NCBI GenBank assembly: GCA_937875605.1
Contig: CALLXZ010000078.1
Coordinates: forward strand, 1-5,164
DNA length: 5,164 bases
Reading direction: 5' to 3'
Source of the DNA: an uncultured Moheibacter sp.
GTDB lineage: Bacteria > Bacteroidota > Bacteroidia > Flavobacteriales > Weeksellaceae
Positions 1 to 5,164 of the stretch are shown here, one piece after another; position 1 is the first letter of the stretch; the number at the start of each line of letters is the position of its first letter. The notes under the pieces were generated by a model. That model had not been told where the DNA came from and did not search any database. It saw only the letters and a program-made list of their open reading frames with translations. The position numbers were made by a program, and so were the translations under genes.

Positions 1-254
1 AGAACTGGCATGGTTTCGTTTCCACTCGTGATACTGACCAGGTAATCGTTCACATCCGAGCTCAAAGCGGTTTCGTCAGAAGCCAGAAGCTGAACGGCTT
101 TTGCGTAGTTTTCGATTTTAATTTGTTCTTCTTTCTTTAATTGATTGACAAACTGGGTCGAATACCAAACCGTTGCTCCAAAGATGAGAAAGGCAATCAA
201 AAAACCAATCCATTTGCTTAAACTACGATTTTTTAGAAGATCAAAGCGATTCAT
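1..254 (-). CDS. Probable sensor histidine kinase, N-terminal part (gene continues past the left edge)
   Basis: The reading frame opens at ATG 252-254 and stays open to position 1, giving 84 complete codons. The protein starts MNRFDLLKNRSLSKW. One strong membrane segment follows at about residues 14-33, then a charged helix rich in Lys and Glu at about 37-56 that could be a juxtamembrane coiled coil. After that comes the start of a soluble region (SSDVNDYLVSITSGNE, about 65-80). A short basic N-terminus, one membrane helix and a coil-like linker fit the input end of a membrane sensor kinase. The sequence resembles, from memory, the N-termini of HAMP/HisKA-type kinases of Flavobacterium. No HisKA or HATPase motif lies inside the window, so the kinase assignment is inference; another membrane-anchored signalling protein is possible. 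The start is supported by AAAGGA four bases upstream and by a candidate promoter at 273-303. It is separated from the DUF4268 gene by 92 bp and probably has its own transcript. Confidence 0.6.
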   Translation of the reverse strand, partial: MNRFDLLKNRSLSKWIGFLIAFLIFGATVWYSTQFVNQLKKEEQIKIENYAKAVQLLASDETALSSDVNDYLVSITSGNETMPV

Positions 255-272
255 ACAATCCTTTCAGAGACG

Positions 273-303
273 TAAATGTATCATTTTACGGAGAATTGTA
301 CAA
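273..303 (-). promoter_or_regulatory. Candidate Bacteroidota-type promoter for the histidine kinase gene
   Basis: On the minus strand there is TTG (303-301), a 20-base spacer, then TACATTTA (280-273). This matches five of the six fixed bases of the TAnnTTTG -7 element and has a correctly placed -33 TTG. The predicted transcript start, a few bases past 273, leaves a leader of about 15 bases containing AAAGGA ahead of the ATG at 254. The spacing is within the known range for Flavobacterium promoters. It is a motif match only. Confidence 0.5.
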
Positions 304-328
304 AATGAAATGGAATTTATTCATTTTG
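301..328. repeat. Perfect 9-bp inverted repeat over the -33 region
   Basis: CAAAATGAA (301-309) and TTCATTTTG (320-328) are exact inverted copies separated by 10 bases. A further AATGAA at 333-338 could pair alternatively with the TTCATT at 320-325. The left arm contains the CAA that reads as the -33 TTG of the kinase promoter, so a protein bound here could block that promoter. The arms are AT-rich and no T-run follows on the minus strand, so it is a poor intrinsic terminator for the DUF4268 gene. An operator role is inference, and chance occurrence in AT-rich DNA is possible. Confidence 0.35.
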
Positions 329-346
329 AAGGAATGAAAAATTGGT

Positions 347-808
347 CTACTTAAATATCTCAAAAGAATCCTTTATATCTTCCCAAAACTCATCCAGCTT
401 CATTAGATTATTTTTCAAAAAACTGATGATCTCCGGCCATGTTTCTTCGCGAAAAACACTAACACCTTCGAGGCGAATTTCTATTTTGCTGATTTGTTTA
501 CCCGATTCATCATAAAAACTTTTGTACCAAATCCACTCTTGCTCCATGTGCGAATGGAAAAGCAATTGAAATTCTTCAAACTGCTCAAAAATAAGTTCCT
601 GAATATCAATGTCTTTCTTTGTTATCTCGATAGCAATTCTTGCGGATTTATTGTCTACATCCGTTTTAAAATATAAATCTTTTATTCCGGTTTTATAATT
701 GATCCAATTGATTTTTTCGCCATTTGCAGCCATTTGTAATTTCATATACTGACCAAATGAGACCCAGAATTTTTTACGGATTTGAAAGGTTTCTTCCTTT
801 GAAAACAT
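347..808 (-). CDS. DUF4268 domain-containing protein
   Basis: This is a 153-residue soluble protein starting MFSKEETFQIRKKFW and ending at a TAG. I recognise the DUF4268 pattern: an N-terminal FSKEE..xIRKxFWxSFG stretch (residues 2-19), WINYKTGIKDLYF (35-47), a beta strand ARIAIEI (56-62), a central acidic/aromatic helix (about 68-95), and a C-terminal WPEIISFLKNNLMKLDEFW block (124-142). There is no signal peptide or membrane segment, so it is predicted cytoplasmic. The biochemical function of DUF4268 is not known to me. The domain occurs alone, as here, or as I recall at the end of larger proteins with nuclease-like N-terminal domains, but no nuclease motif is visible here. The length is typical of stand-alone members. 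The gene follows the can terminator directly and has a perfect TAnnTTTG element four bases before its ATG, so it is probably transcribed separately from can. Confidence 0.85.
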   Translation of the reverse strand: MFSKEETFQIRKKFWVSFGQYMKLQMAANGEKINWINYKTGIKDLYFKTDVDNKSARIAIEITKKDIDIQELIFEQFEEFQLLFHSHMEQEWIWYKSFYDESGKQISKIEIRLEGVSVFREETWPEIISFLKNNLMKLDEFWEDIKDSFEIFK

Positions 809-812
809 TCTG

Positions 813-820
813 CAAACCTA
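813..820 (-). promoter_or_regulatory. Candidate -7 promoter element of the DUF4268 gene
   Basis: The minus strand reads TAGGTTTG, an exact match to TAnnTTTG, ending four bases before the ATG at 808. No TTG is found at the usual -33 distance, where the can terminator stem lies instead. If the element is used, transcription would begin within a few bases of the start codon and the mRNA would be leaderless or nearly so. Confidence 0.4.
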
Positions 821-858
821 CAAAAAAGAAAAACCCCGGAAAACTCCATTTCCAGGGT
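821..858 (-). terminator. Rho-independent terminator of the SulP-can transcript
   Basis: Read on the minus strand, ACCCTGGAAA (858-849) pairs with TTTCCGGGGT (842-833) around a 6-base loop. This gives ten pairs, one of them a T-G wobble. It is followed at once by TTTTTCTTTTTTG (833-821). A GC-rich stem with a T-run is the classic intrinsic terminator form. It sits 25 bases past the can stop codon. On the plus strand there is no T-run and the wobble becomes a C-A mismatch, so it acts in the minus direction only. Confidence 0.88.
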
Positions 859-883
859 CAAACATCAAACTTTATATGATTTA

Positions 884-1522
884 TTAAAAGTTCAATTGGT
901 AAACGTCATCCAACTCAGTGTTGGAACTTACGTTAAAATTCAAGTCTTTTACGATTCCGGATCCTACTCCGTACACCCAACCGTGCAAATGCAATTCCTG
1001 GTTATTTTCCCACGCTTTCTGAACGATGGAGGTTTTTGCTAAATCCAATACCTGTTCTTGTACATTTATTTCCACAAATCGGTCAAATCGTTCCTCTTCA
1101 TTTTCGATTGCATCTAATTCACCTTTGTGAAGTCTATAACTGTCTTTTATATGACGTATCCAGTTGTCCACAAGTCCATACGACTGATTTCCCATGGCTG
1201 CTTTTACACCACCACATCCGTAATGTCCACAAACGATCACGTGTTTTACTTTCAAAGCATTTACAGCATAATCCAATACGCTTAGCATATTCATATCCGA
1301 ATGTACGACCATATTTGCAATGTTTCGATGCACAAAAACCTCACCCGGTTGTGCTCCTATTACTTCGTTTGCAGGAACACGGCTATCCGCACAACCAATC
1401 CATAACACGGGAGGCTGCTGACCATGAGCCAGCTTGATGAAAAATTCTTTATCTAATTCTAGTTTATTCTCTACCCATTTCTTGTTGTTCTCCAACAATT
1501 GATTATAAAATTCTGTATTCAT
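884..1522 (-). CDS. can: Beta-class carbonic anhydrase (carbonate dehydratase)
   Basis: The gene encodes a 212-residue zinc enzyme that interconverts CO2 and bicarbonate in the cytoplasm. The beta-class signatures are complete: CADSR (residues 44-48) supplies zinc ligand Cys44 and the catalytic Asp46/Arg48 dyad. GHYGCGG (99-105) supplies ligands His100 and Cys103. Length and ligand spacing closely match E. coli Can (Cys42, Asp44, His98, Cys101). The N-terminal YNQLLENNKKWVENKL helix and the C-terminal LHLHGWVYGVGSG motif (about 177-189) are also typical. There is no signal peptide. ATG 1520-1522 is the natural start; the leader is A/T-rich with only AATAAAG before it, as usual in Bacteroidota. 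The gene ends in tandem stops TAATAA and is followed by a strong terminator. It lies 42 bp after the SulP gene with no promoter motif seen in the gap, so the two are probably co-transcribed, with Can acting on carbon imported by the transporter. Confidence 0.97.
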   Translation of the reverse strand: MNTEFYNQLLENNKKWVENKLELDKEFFIKLAHGQQPPVLWIGCADSRVPANEVIGAQPGEVFVHRNIANMVVHSDMNMLSVLDYAVNALKVKHVIVCGHYGCGGVKAAMGNQSYGLVDNWIRHIKDSYRLHKGELDAIENEEERFDRFVEINVQEQVLDLAKTSIVQKAWENNQELHLHGWVYGVGSGIVKDLNFNVSSNTELDDVYQLNF

Positions 1523-1564
1523 CTTTATTATATTTTTATAATTATTAATTATTTTGAATAATGA

Positions 1565-3124
1565 TTAGTGTGCCATTTTAAATACCTTGTGCCCGAAAAA
1601 TTCACGGAAACTTTGTGGATTATCGACCTTCCCACGTTCGGAAATTAATTTGATGTGTATATTATTGTTTTTTGCTTTTACGGTAAATTCATCCAAATAT
1701 TCTAAAATATCATAATCAAGAATTCTTGTTCGTCTGAAATCCAATTCCAAATAGGAATTTTTTGGAAGTGCATCCAATTCTTTTACGATGGATCCGCGGT
1801 TCACAAAAGTTACTTCTTCCGCCAAATTCATATGAAAAAGATTTTTCTCACCCATGTATTCTTTAATCAGCATCTGATGGGAATTGGTATATGATTTTAA
1901 TAGTAATACGACTATCCCGACCAATAATCCGGCGATGATACCGACCAATAAGTCAAATACCACAATGGCAATTACCGTTACGATAAAAGGAATAAATTGT
2001 TCTTTTCCTAATTTCCACATTTCCACAAAACGCTTCGGGTTAGCCAATTTATAACCGATTACCAAAAGGACACTTGCTAAAACCGCTAATGGAATTAAAT
2101 TCAAAATGGTTGGAATTAAAATAACACTGATCAGCAACAACAAACCGTGTAAAATGGTAGATAATTTATTTACACCACCGCTCATCACGTTGGCAGAGCT
2201 TCTTACGATTACCTGCGTCAAAGGCAAACCTCCGATCAATCCGGAAAGCGTGTTTCCGACACCCTGCGCAATTAATTCTCGGTTAGTAGGTGTTTGTCTT
2301 TTCAGCGGATCCAATTTATCCGTTGCTTCCACACAAAGCAAAGTTTCTAAACTCGCTACGATTGCGATTGTAATAGCGGTAATATAAACCGCTCTATTGC
2401 CCAATCCTGAAAAATCCGGTAATGTAAAATTCGAAATAAAGGAATTAAAATCTTCCGGAATCGGCACATTTACCAACTGCGCTTGTGTCAAGGCTAATTC
2501 TCCGAAATCTGCAAATGTCACATATAAAATAATTCCGACAATTACCGCGATAAGTGGTCCCGGCACTAACTTGAAAATCGTACTTTTCTTCGCCAATACT
2601 TCGTCCCAAACCAATAATATAATCAGGGAAATAATCGAAATAATGACAACACTGAAAGAGATTTTTTCATGAAAATCTCCCATGGTAAAATGATCGGATT
2701 CCAAGTCTCCTGACATCCCCAAAACCAATGGAATTTGTTTAAAGAAGATGATGATACCGATGGCACAAAGCATTCCTTTAATCACAGATGAAGGGAAATA
2801 ATAACCGATAATTCCGGCTCTCAAAATTCCCATGATGATCTGTAAAACCCCGGCTAAAACAACCGCCGTTAAAAAAATCTCAAATCCACCCAAATCCGTA
2901 ATGGCTGTTAACACGATTGCAGTAAGTCCGGCGGCAGGTCCACTGACTCCGATCGGGGATTTGGAAACCGCACCCACTACAATTCCTCCGATGATTCCGG
3001 CAATCACACCGGAAAACAATGGCGCTCCACTCGCTAAGGCAATTCCTAAACACAAGGGCAAAGCCACAAAAAACACTACTAAACTGGCAGGAACATCCTT
3101 CTTCCAGCTACTAAATAAATTCAT
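1565..3124 (-). CDS. SulP family inorganic anion transporter with STAS domain (probable bicarbonate transporter)
   Basis: This is a 519-residue inner-membrane protein of the SLC26/SulP family. The sequence begins MNLFSSWKKDVPASLVVFFVALPLCLGIALASG, the usual family opening. Conserved family stretches include SPIGVSGPAAGLTAI (residues 56-70), SLETLLCVEATDKL (258-271) and TPTNRELIAQGVGNTLSGLIGGLP (278-301). Hydrophobic segments fill about residues 12-410. A cytoplasmic C-terminal region (about 412-519) has the STAS alpha/beta pattern, with LELDFRRTRILDYDILEYL at 459-477. SulP members carry sulfate, bicarbonate or other anions, often with Na+ or H+. Substrate cannot be read from the sequence. The adjacent carbonic anhydrase gene argues for bicarbonate, as in BicA or in SulP-carbonic anhydrase fusions, but sulfate remains possible. 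The gene is full length. The leader (3125-3186) is A-rich with no Shine-Dalgarno sequence, no TTG on the minus strand and no good -7 element, so transcription may begin upstream of the small gene before it. Confidence 0.95.
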   Translation of the reverse strand: MNLFSSWKKDVPASLVVFFVALPLCLGIALASGAPLFSGVIAGIIGGIVVGAVSKSPIGVSGPAAGLTAIVLTAITDLGGFEIFLTAVVLAGVLQIIMGILRAGIIGYYFPSSVIKGMLCAIGIIIFFKQIPLVLGMSGDLESDHFTMGDFHEKISFSVVIISIISLIILLVWDEVLAKKSTIFKLVPGPLIAVIVGIILYVTFADFGELALTQAQLVNVPIPEDFNSFISNFTLPDFSGLGNRAVYITAITIAIVASLETLLCVEATDKLDPLKRQTPTNRELIAQGVGNTLSGLIGGLPLTQVIVRSSANVMSGGVNKLSTILHGLLLLISVILIPTILNLIPLAVLASVLLVIGYKLANPKRFVEMWKLGKEQFIPFIVTVIAIVVFDLLVGIIAGLLVGIVVLLLKSYTNSHQMLIKEYMGEKNLFHMNLAEEVTFVNRGSIVKELDALPKNSYLELDFRRTRILDYDILEYLDEFTVKAKNNNIHIKLISERGKVDNPQSFREFFGHKVFKMAH

Positions 3125-3186
3125 AGATAACTTTTAATATTTGTTTGATAATTTTTTAAGAACAGATTTTGTCCATAGACGAAAAA

Positions 3187-3498
3187 TTAACCCAAATATT
3201 CAGGAGGAGGCGTATCGAAACGAAGTGTATACTGACAAACCAATTGTTCTTTTTGGTAAATAAACATCTCGATGTTTGGCTTGTCTGTTTGAAAATCAAA
3301 TTGAGGTAATTTCTGACAAACTTTATTTTTTAAGTTCTCTTTAATTTCGTTTAAAGTATTGTTACAATCATTATGCTCAATTTCATTGTACATATTATTT
3401 TCACCATACTGCAAATTAACCGTAGAGCTGTTACTCATGCTAAACATAAATAAGCTCACAAATATAAAAATGCAATATTTTTTCAAGTGAAAATTCAT
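3187..3498 (-). CDS. Small putative secreted or membrane-anchored protein, function unknown
   Basis: The frame from ATG 3496-3498 encodes 103 residues and ends in TAA. The N-terminus, MNFHLKKYCIFIFVSLFMFS, has two lysines followed by a hydrophobic run (about residues 8-22), which looks like a signal peptide or signal anchor. There is no clear A-x-A cleavage site, and Cys9 is not in a lipobox. The remaining region is acidic and Asn-rich, with three cysteines (45, 61, 88) and a C-terminal FDTPPPEYLG tail. I do not recognise a family. A TTG nine bases upstream is in frame, but it is part of the -7 element at 3505-3512, so ATG is the better start. The gene is 62 bp upstream of the SulP gene on the same strand with no clear terminator between them, so it could be the first gene of that transcript. 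That it is a real gene rests on the signal-like N-terminus, the promoter element and its fit between genes. Confidence 0.6.
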   Translation of the reverse strand: MNFHLKKYCIFIFVSLFMFSMSNSSTVNLQYGENNMYNEIEHNDCNNTLNEIKENLKNKVCQKLPQFDFQTDKPNIEMFIYQKEQLVCQYTLRFDTPPPEYLG

Positions 3499-3504
3499 CT
3501 TTGG

Positions 3505-3512
3505 CAAAGATA
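3505..3512 (-). promoter_or_regulatory. Candidate -7 promoter element of the small secreted-protein gene
   Basis: The minus strand reads TATCTTTG, an exact TAnnTTTG match, ending six bases before the ATG at 3498. No -33 TTG is found at a 17-23 base spacing. The predicted start point is only about 0-3 bases before the ATG, so the transcript would be nearly leaderless. It may also drive the SulP-can genes downstream. Confidence 0.42.
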
Positions 3513-3652
3513 CTATCCAAACACAAGATAAAATGTTAAAAAACCTTTAAATCATTGCATAAAAGATATTATATGACGAATATCAGTATGAATTACATAA
3601 TTATCAAATTTGACATCTAAATATTCTAAATTTTTAAAATCAAACCTTTTCC

Positions 3653-3660
3653 TATATTTG
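3653..3660 (+). promoter_or_regulatory. Candidate -7 promoter element of the S9 peptidase gene
   Basis: TATATTTG matches TAnnTTTG exactly and lies 20 bases before the ATG at 3681. This would leave a leader of about 15-17 bases (AATAAACACACA before the ATG, no Shine-Dalgarno), normal for Flavobacterium. At the -33 position there is a T-run (3631-3635) but no TTG, so the upstream half is weak. The rest of the divergent region (3513-3652) is very AT-rich. It holds only minor symmetries: GATATT/AATATC at 3565-3584 and the 10-bp palindrome TCAAATTTGA at 3604-3613. Confidence 0.52.
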
Positions 3661-3680
3661 AAATCCAAAATAAACACACA

Positions 3681-5164
3681 ATGAATCGTTTCAATTTATT
3701 TCTTCTGTTGAGTCTTGGACTAACTCTTTCAACATTTGCACAAAACACGATGACACCTGAACTTTTATGGAAATTAAAACGTCTTTCTCCTTCGGGAATT
3801 TCAAACGACGGAAAAAATATCTTGTATTCTGTTACCGAATACCAAGTCGAAGAAGGTAAAAAAACAACTAAAAAATACAGCATTCCGATTAAAGGAGGAG
3901 CTCCTGTAGAAATAGAAAACTTTACCGGATTAATAGCTGACAAATCCATTTCTCCTGACAAAACCCGTAAAATTGAAATCGAGAAAGTTAAAGTAGAAAA
4001 AGTATTGGGAAAAGACTATTACCCTAATCTGAAAGAATCCGACGTTTATATTTTCAATGATTTGTATTACCGTCATTGGGATACTTGGAACGATGGGACC
4101 TTTAATCATTTGATCTTAAAAATGAACAAGGACACCGAAGTGGATGGAATTGATTTATTAAAAGATGAACCTTACCACAGTCCACAAATGCCGTTTGGTG
4201 GCGACGATGATTTTACTTGGAACAATGATGGAAGCAAAATTTTGTACGTAGCTAAAAAATTAGCCGGAAAAGAATACGCAACAAGCACAAACACGAATAT
4301 TTACGAATATGATTTAAAATCCGGCACTACAAAAAACTTGACAGAAGGAATGATGGGTTACGATACTCATCCTGAATTCTCAAAAGAAGGCGCACTTGCT
4401 TTTTTGAGCATGGCGCGAGACGGATATGAAGCCGATAAAAATGACATTATTGTGTTTTTTAACGGATTAAAAACCAATCTTACCCAAAATTGGGATGGAA
4501 CCGTAAGCAGTTTTAAATGGGATAAAAGCGGAAGAAAAATTTATTTCAATGCACCCATCGGCGGAACGGTTCAATTATTTTCGGTCGAATATATTCCTGT
4601 TAATAACAGTAAAAAACCAATTGAAATCAAACAAATTACAGACGGACAATTTGATGTAGCAGGATTGGTTGGGCAAGCTGGAGACGAATTCTTCGTTACC
4701 CGAACTGACATGAACCATGCGACAGAACTCTATTCGGTGAATCTGAAAAATGGAAAAATGAACCAGTTGACAAATGTCAATAAATCGATTTATGATCAAA
4801 TTAAATTAAGCAAAGTTGAAAAACGAATTGTCAAAACAACCGACAATAAAGAAATGGTGGCTTGGGTGATTTATCCGCCGGATTTTGATCCAAAAAAGAA
4901 ATATCCCACTTTGCTTTATTGTCAGGGAGGCCCGCAATCGGCGCTTTCACAATTTTATTCGTTCCGATGGAATTTTCAATTAATGGCTGCGAACGGATAC
5001 ATCGTCATCGCACCAAATAGACGTGGAATGCCGGGACATGGAACTGAGTGGAATGAAGCGATTTCAAAAGATTGGGGCGGACAAGTGATGGATGATTATT
5101 TGTCAGCCATAGATGATTTGGCAAAAGAACCGTATGTTGATAAAACTCGTTTAGGAGCTGTGGG
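3681..5164 (+). CDS. S9 family serine peptidase (prolyl oligopeptidase / dipeptidyl aminopeptidase type), N-terminal part
   Basis: The frame runs from ATG 3681 to the right edge, giving 494 complete codons. A signal peptide, MNRFNLFLLLSLGLTLSTFA, with likely cleavage before Gln21 sends the protein to the periplasm or outside. Residues about 30-370 form the beta-propeller region; blade-like repeats include FTWNNDGSKILYVAKK (from 178), HPEFSKEGALAFLS (from 230) and FKWDKSGRKIYFNAP (from 278). The alpha/beta-hydrolase domain starts near 385 with MVAWVIYPPDFDPKKKYPTL, then CQGGPQ (414-419, equivalent to the HGGP motif near the oxyanion hole) and APNRRGMPGHG (444-454). The window ends at RLGAV, immediately before the expected G-x-S-Y-G-G nucleophile motif; the Ser, Asp and His of the triad are therefore not visible. 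Members are usually about 620-700 residues, so roughly a quarter to a third is missing. They cleave short peptides, often dipeptides or acylated residues. The gene is transcribed away from the small secreted-protein gene, and nothing ties it to the carbon genes. Confidence 0.95.
   Translation, partial: MNRFNLFLLLSLGLTLSTFAQNTMTPELLWKLKRLSPSGISNDGKNILYSVTEYQVEEGKKTTKKYSIPIKGGAPVEIENFTGLIADKSISPDKTRKIEIEKVKVEKVLGKDYYPNLKESDVYIFNDLYYRHWDTWNDGTFNHLILKMNKDTEVDGIDLLKDEPYHSPQMPFGGDDDFTWNNDGSKILYVAKKLAGKEYATSTNTNIYEYDLKSGTTKNLTEGMMGYDTHPEFSKEGALAFLSMARDGYEADKNDIIVFFNGLKTNLTQNWDGTVSSFKWDKSGRKIYFNAPIGGTVQLFSVEYIPVNNSKKPIEIKQITDGQFDVAGLVGQAGDEFFVTRTDMNHATELYSVNLKNGKMNQLTNVNKSIYDQIKLSKVEKRIVKTTDNKEMVAWVIYPPDFDPKKKYPTLLYCQGGPQSALSQFYSFRWNFQLMAANGYIVIAPNRRGMPGHGTEWNEAISKDWGGQVMDDYLSAIDDLAKEPYVDKTRLGAV

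Noticed and set aside
145..354. 69-residue plus-strand open frame near the left edge
   Set aside because: It is antisense to the kinase-like N-terminus, very rich in Arg and Lys, and runs across the kinase promoter region.
494..676. 60-residue plus-strand open frame
   Set aside because: It is antisense within the DUF4268 gene and has no start signals or family features.
1036..1437. 133-residue open frame on the plus strand inside can
   Set aside because: It lies fully antisense to the strongly supported carbonic anhydrase gene, and its translation is a low-complexity Leu/His/Pro-rich product with no recognisable domain.
2106..3137. Three plus-strand open frames antisense to the SulP gene (2106-2387, 2397-2672, 2832-3137)
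   Set aside because: Their compositions are those expected from the complement of a hydrophobic membrane-protein gene, and the minus-strand gene is unambiguous.
3169..3187. Short hairpin (TTTTGTC/GACGAAAA) after the small secreted-protein gene
   Set aside because: It has a four-base loop and a weak stem with one wobble, and a mismatch on the minus strand. No T-run follows in the minus direction, so it is not a convincing terminator.
3565..3613. GATATT/AATATC inverted repeat and TCAAATTTGA palindrome in the divergent region
   Set aside because: Symmetries this short are expected by chance in such AT-rich DNA, and neither overlaps a recognised promoter element.
3626..3961. 111-residue minus-strand open frame
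   Set aside because: It is antisense to the signal peptide and propeller start of the S9 peptidase and crosses that gene's promoter.
4575..4799. 74-residue minus-strand open frame
   Set aside because: It lies wholly antisense within the S9 peptidase, whose frame is continuous through it.

Overview
This window looks like ordinary chromosomal sequence from a member of the Bacteroidota, most likely Flavobacteriaceae and Flavobacterium-like. The DNA is AT-rich. Leaders are A-rich with little or no Shine-Dalgarno sequence. Several genes are preceded by the Bacteroidota -7 promoter element TAnnTTTG. The proteins (a DUF4268 protein, a SulP transporter next to a beta carbonic anhydrase, and an S9 peptidase with a CQGGPQ motif) are of types I associate with that group.

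Layout. Positions 1-254 (minus) hold the N-terminus of a membrane protein, probably a sensor histidine kinase; the rest lies beyond the left edge. Positions 255-346 are a short gap with that gene's candidate promoter and a 9-bp inverted repeat over the -33 element. Positions 347-808 (minus) encode a DUF4268 protein. A strong minus-strand terminator (821-858) separates it from the carbonic anhydrase gene can (884-1522, minus). Upstream of can, 42 bp away and on the same strand, is a SulP anion transporter (1565-3124). A small secreted or membrane-anchored protein of unknown function follows at 3187-3498 (minus). Positions 3499-3680 are a divergent intergenic region with a promoter element facing each way. 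An S9-family prolyl-oligopeptidase-type serine peptidase starts at 3681 (plus) and runs off the right edge just before its catalytic serine.

How the genes work together. The clearest functional unit is SulP plus Can. A putative bicarbonate/anion importer and a cytoplasmic CO2/bicarbonate-interconverting enzyme are transcribed together and end at a recognisable terminator, which suggests inorganic-carbon supply for carboxylation reactions or pH/CO2 homeostasis. The peptidase is exported and probably takes part in peptide degradation. The histidine kinase fragment, the DUF4268 protein and the small secreted protein have no evident link to the other genes. I see no mobile element, CRISPR array, RNA gene or phage signature, and nothing that amounts to a new multi-gene system. 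The points worth a second look are small-scale: promoter elements so close to two start codons that the mRNAs may be leaderless, a terminator directly abutting the next promoter element, and the uncharacterised small secreted protein.
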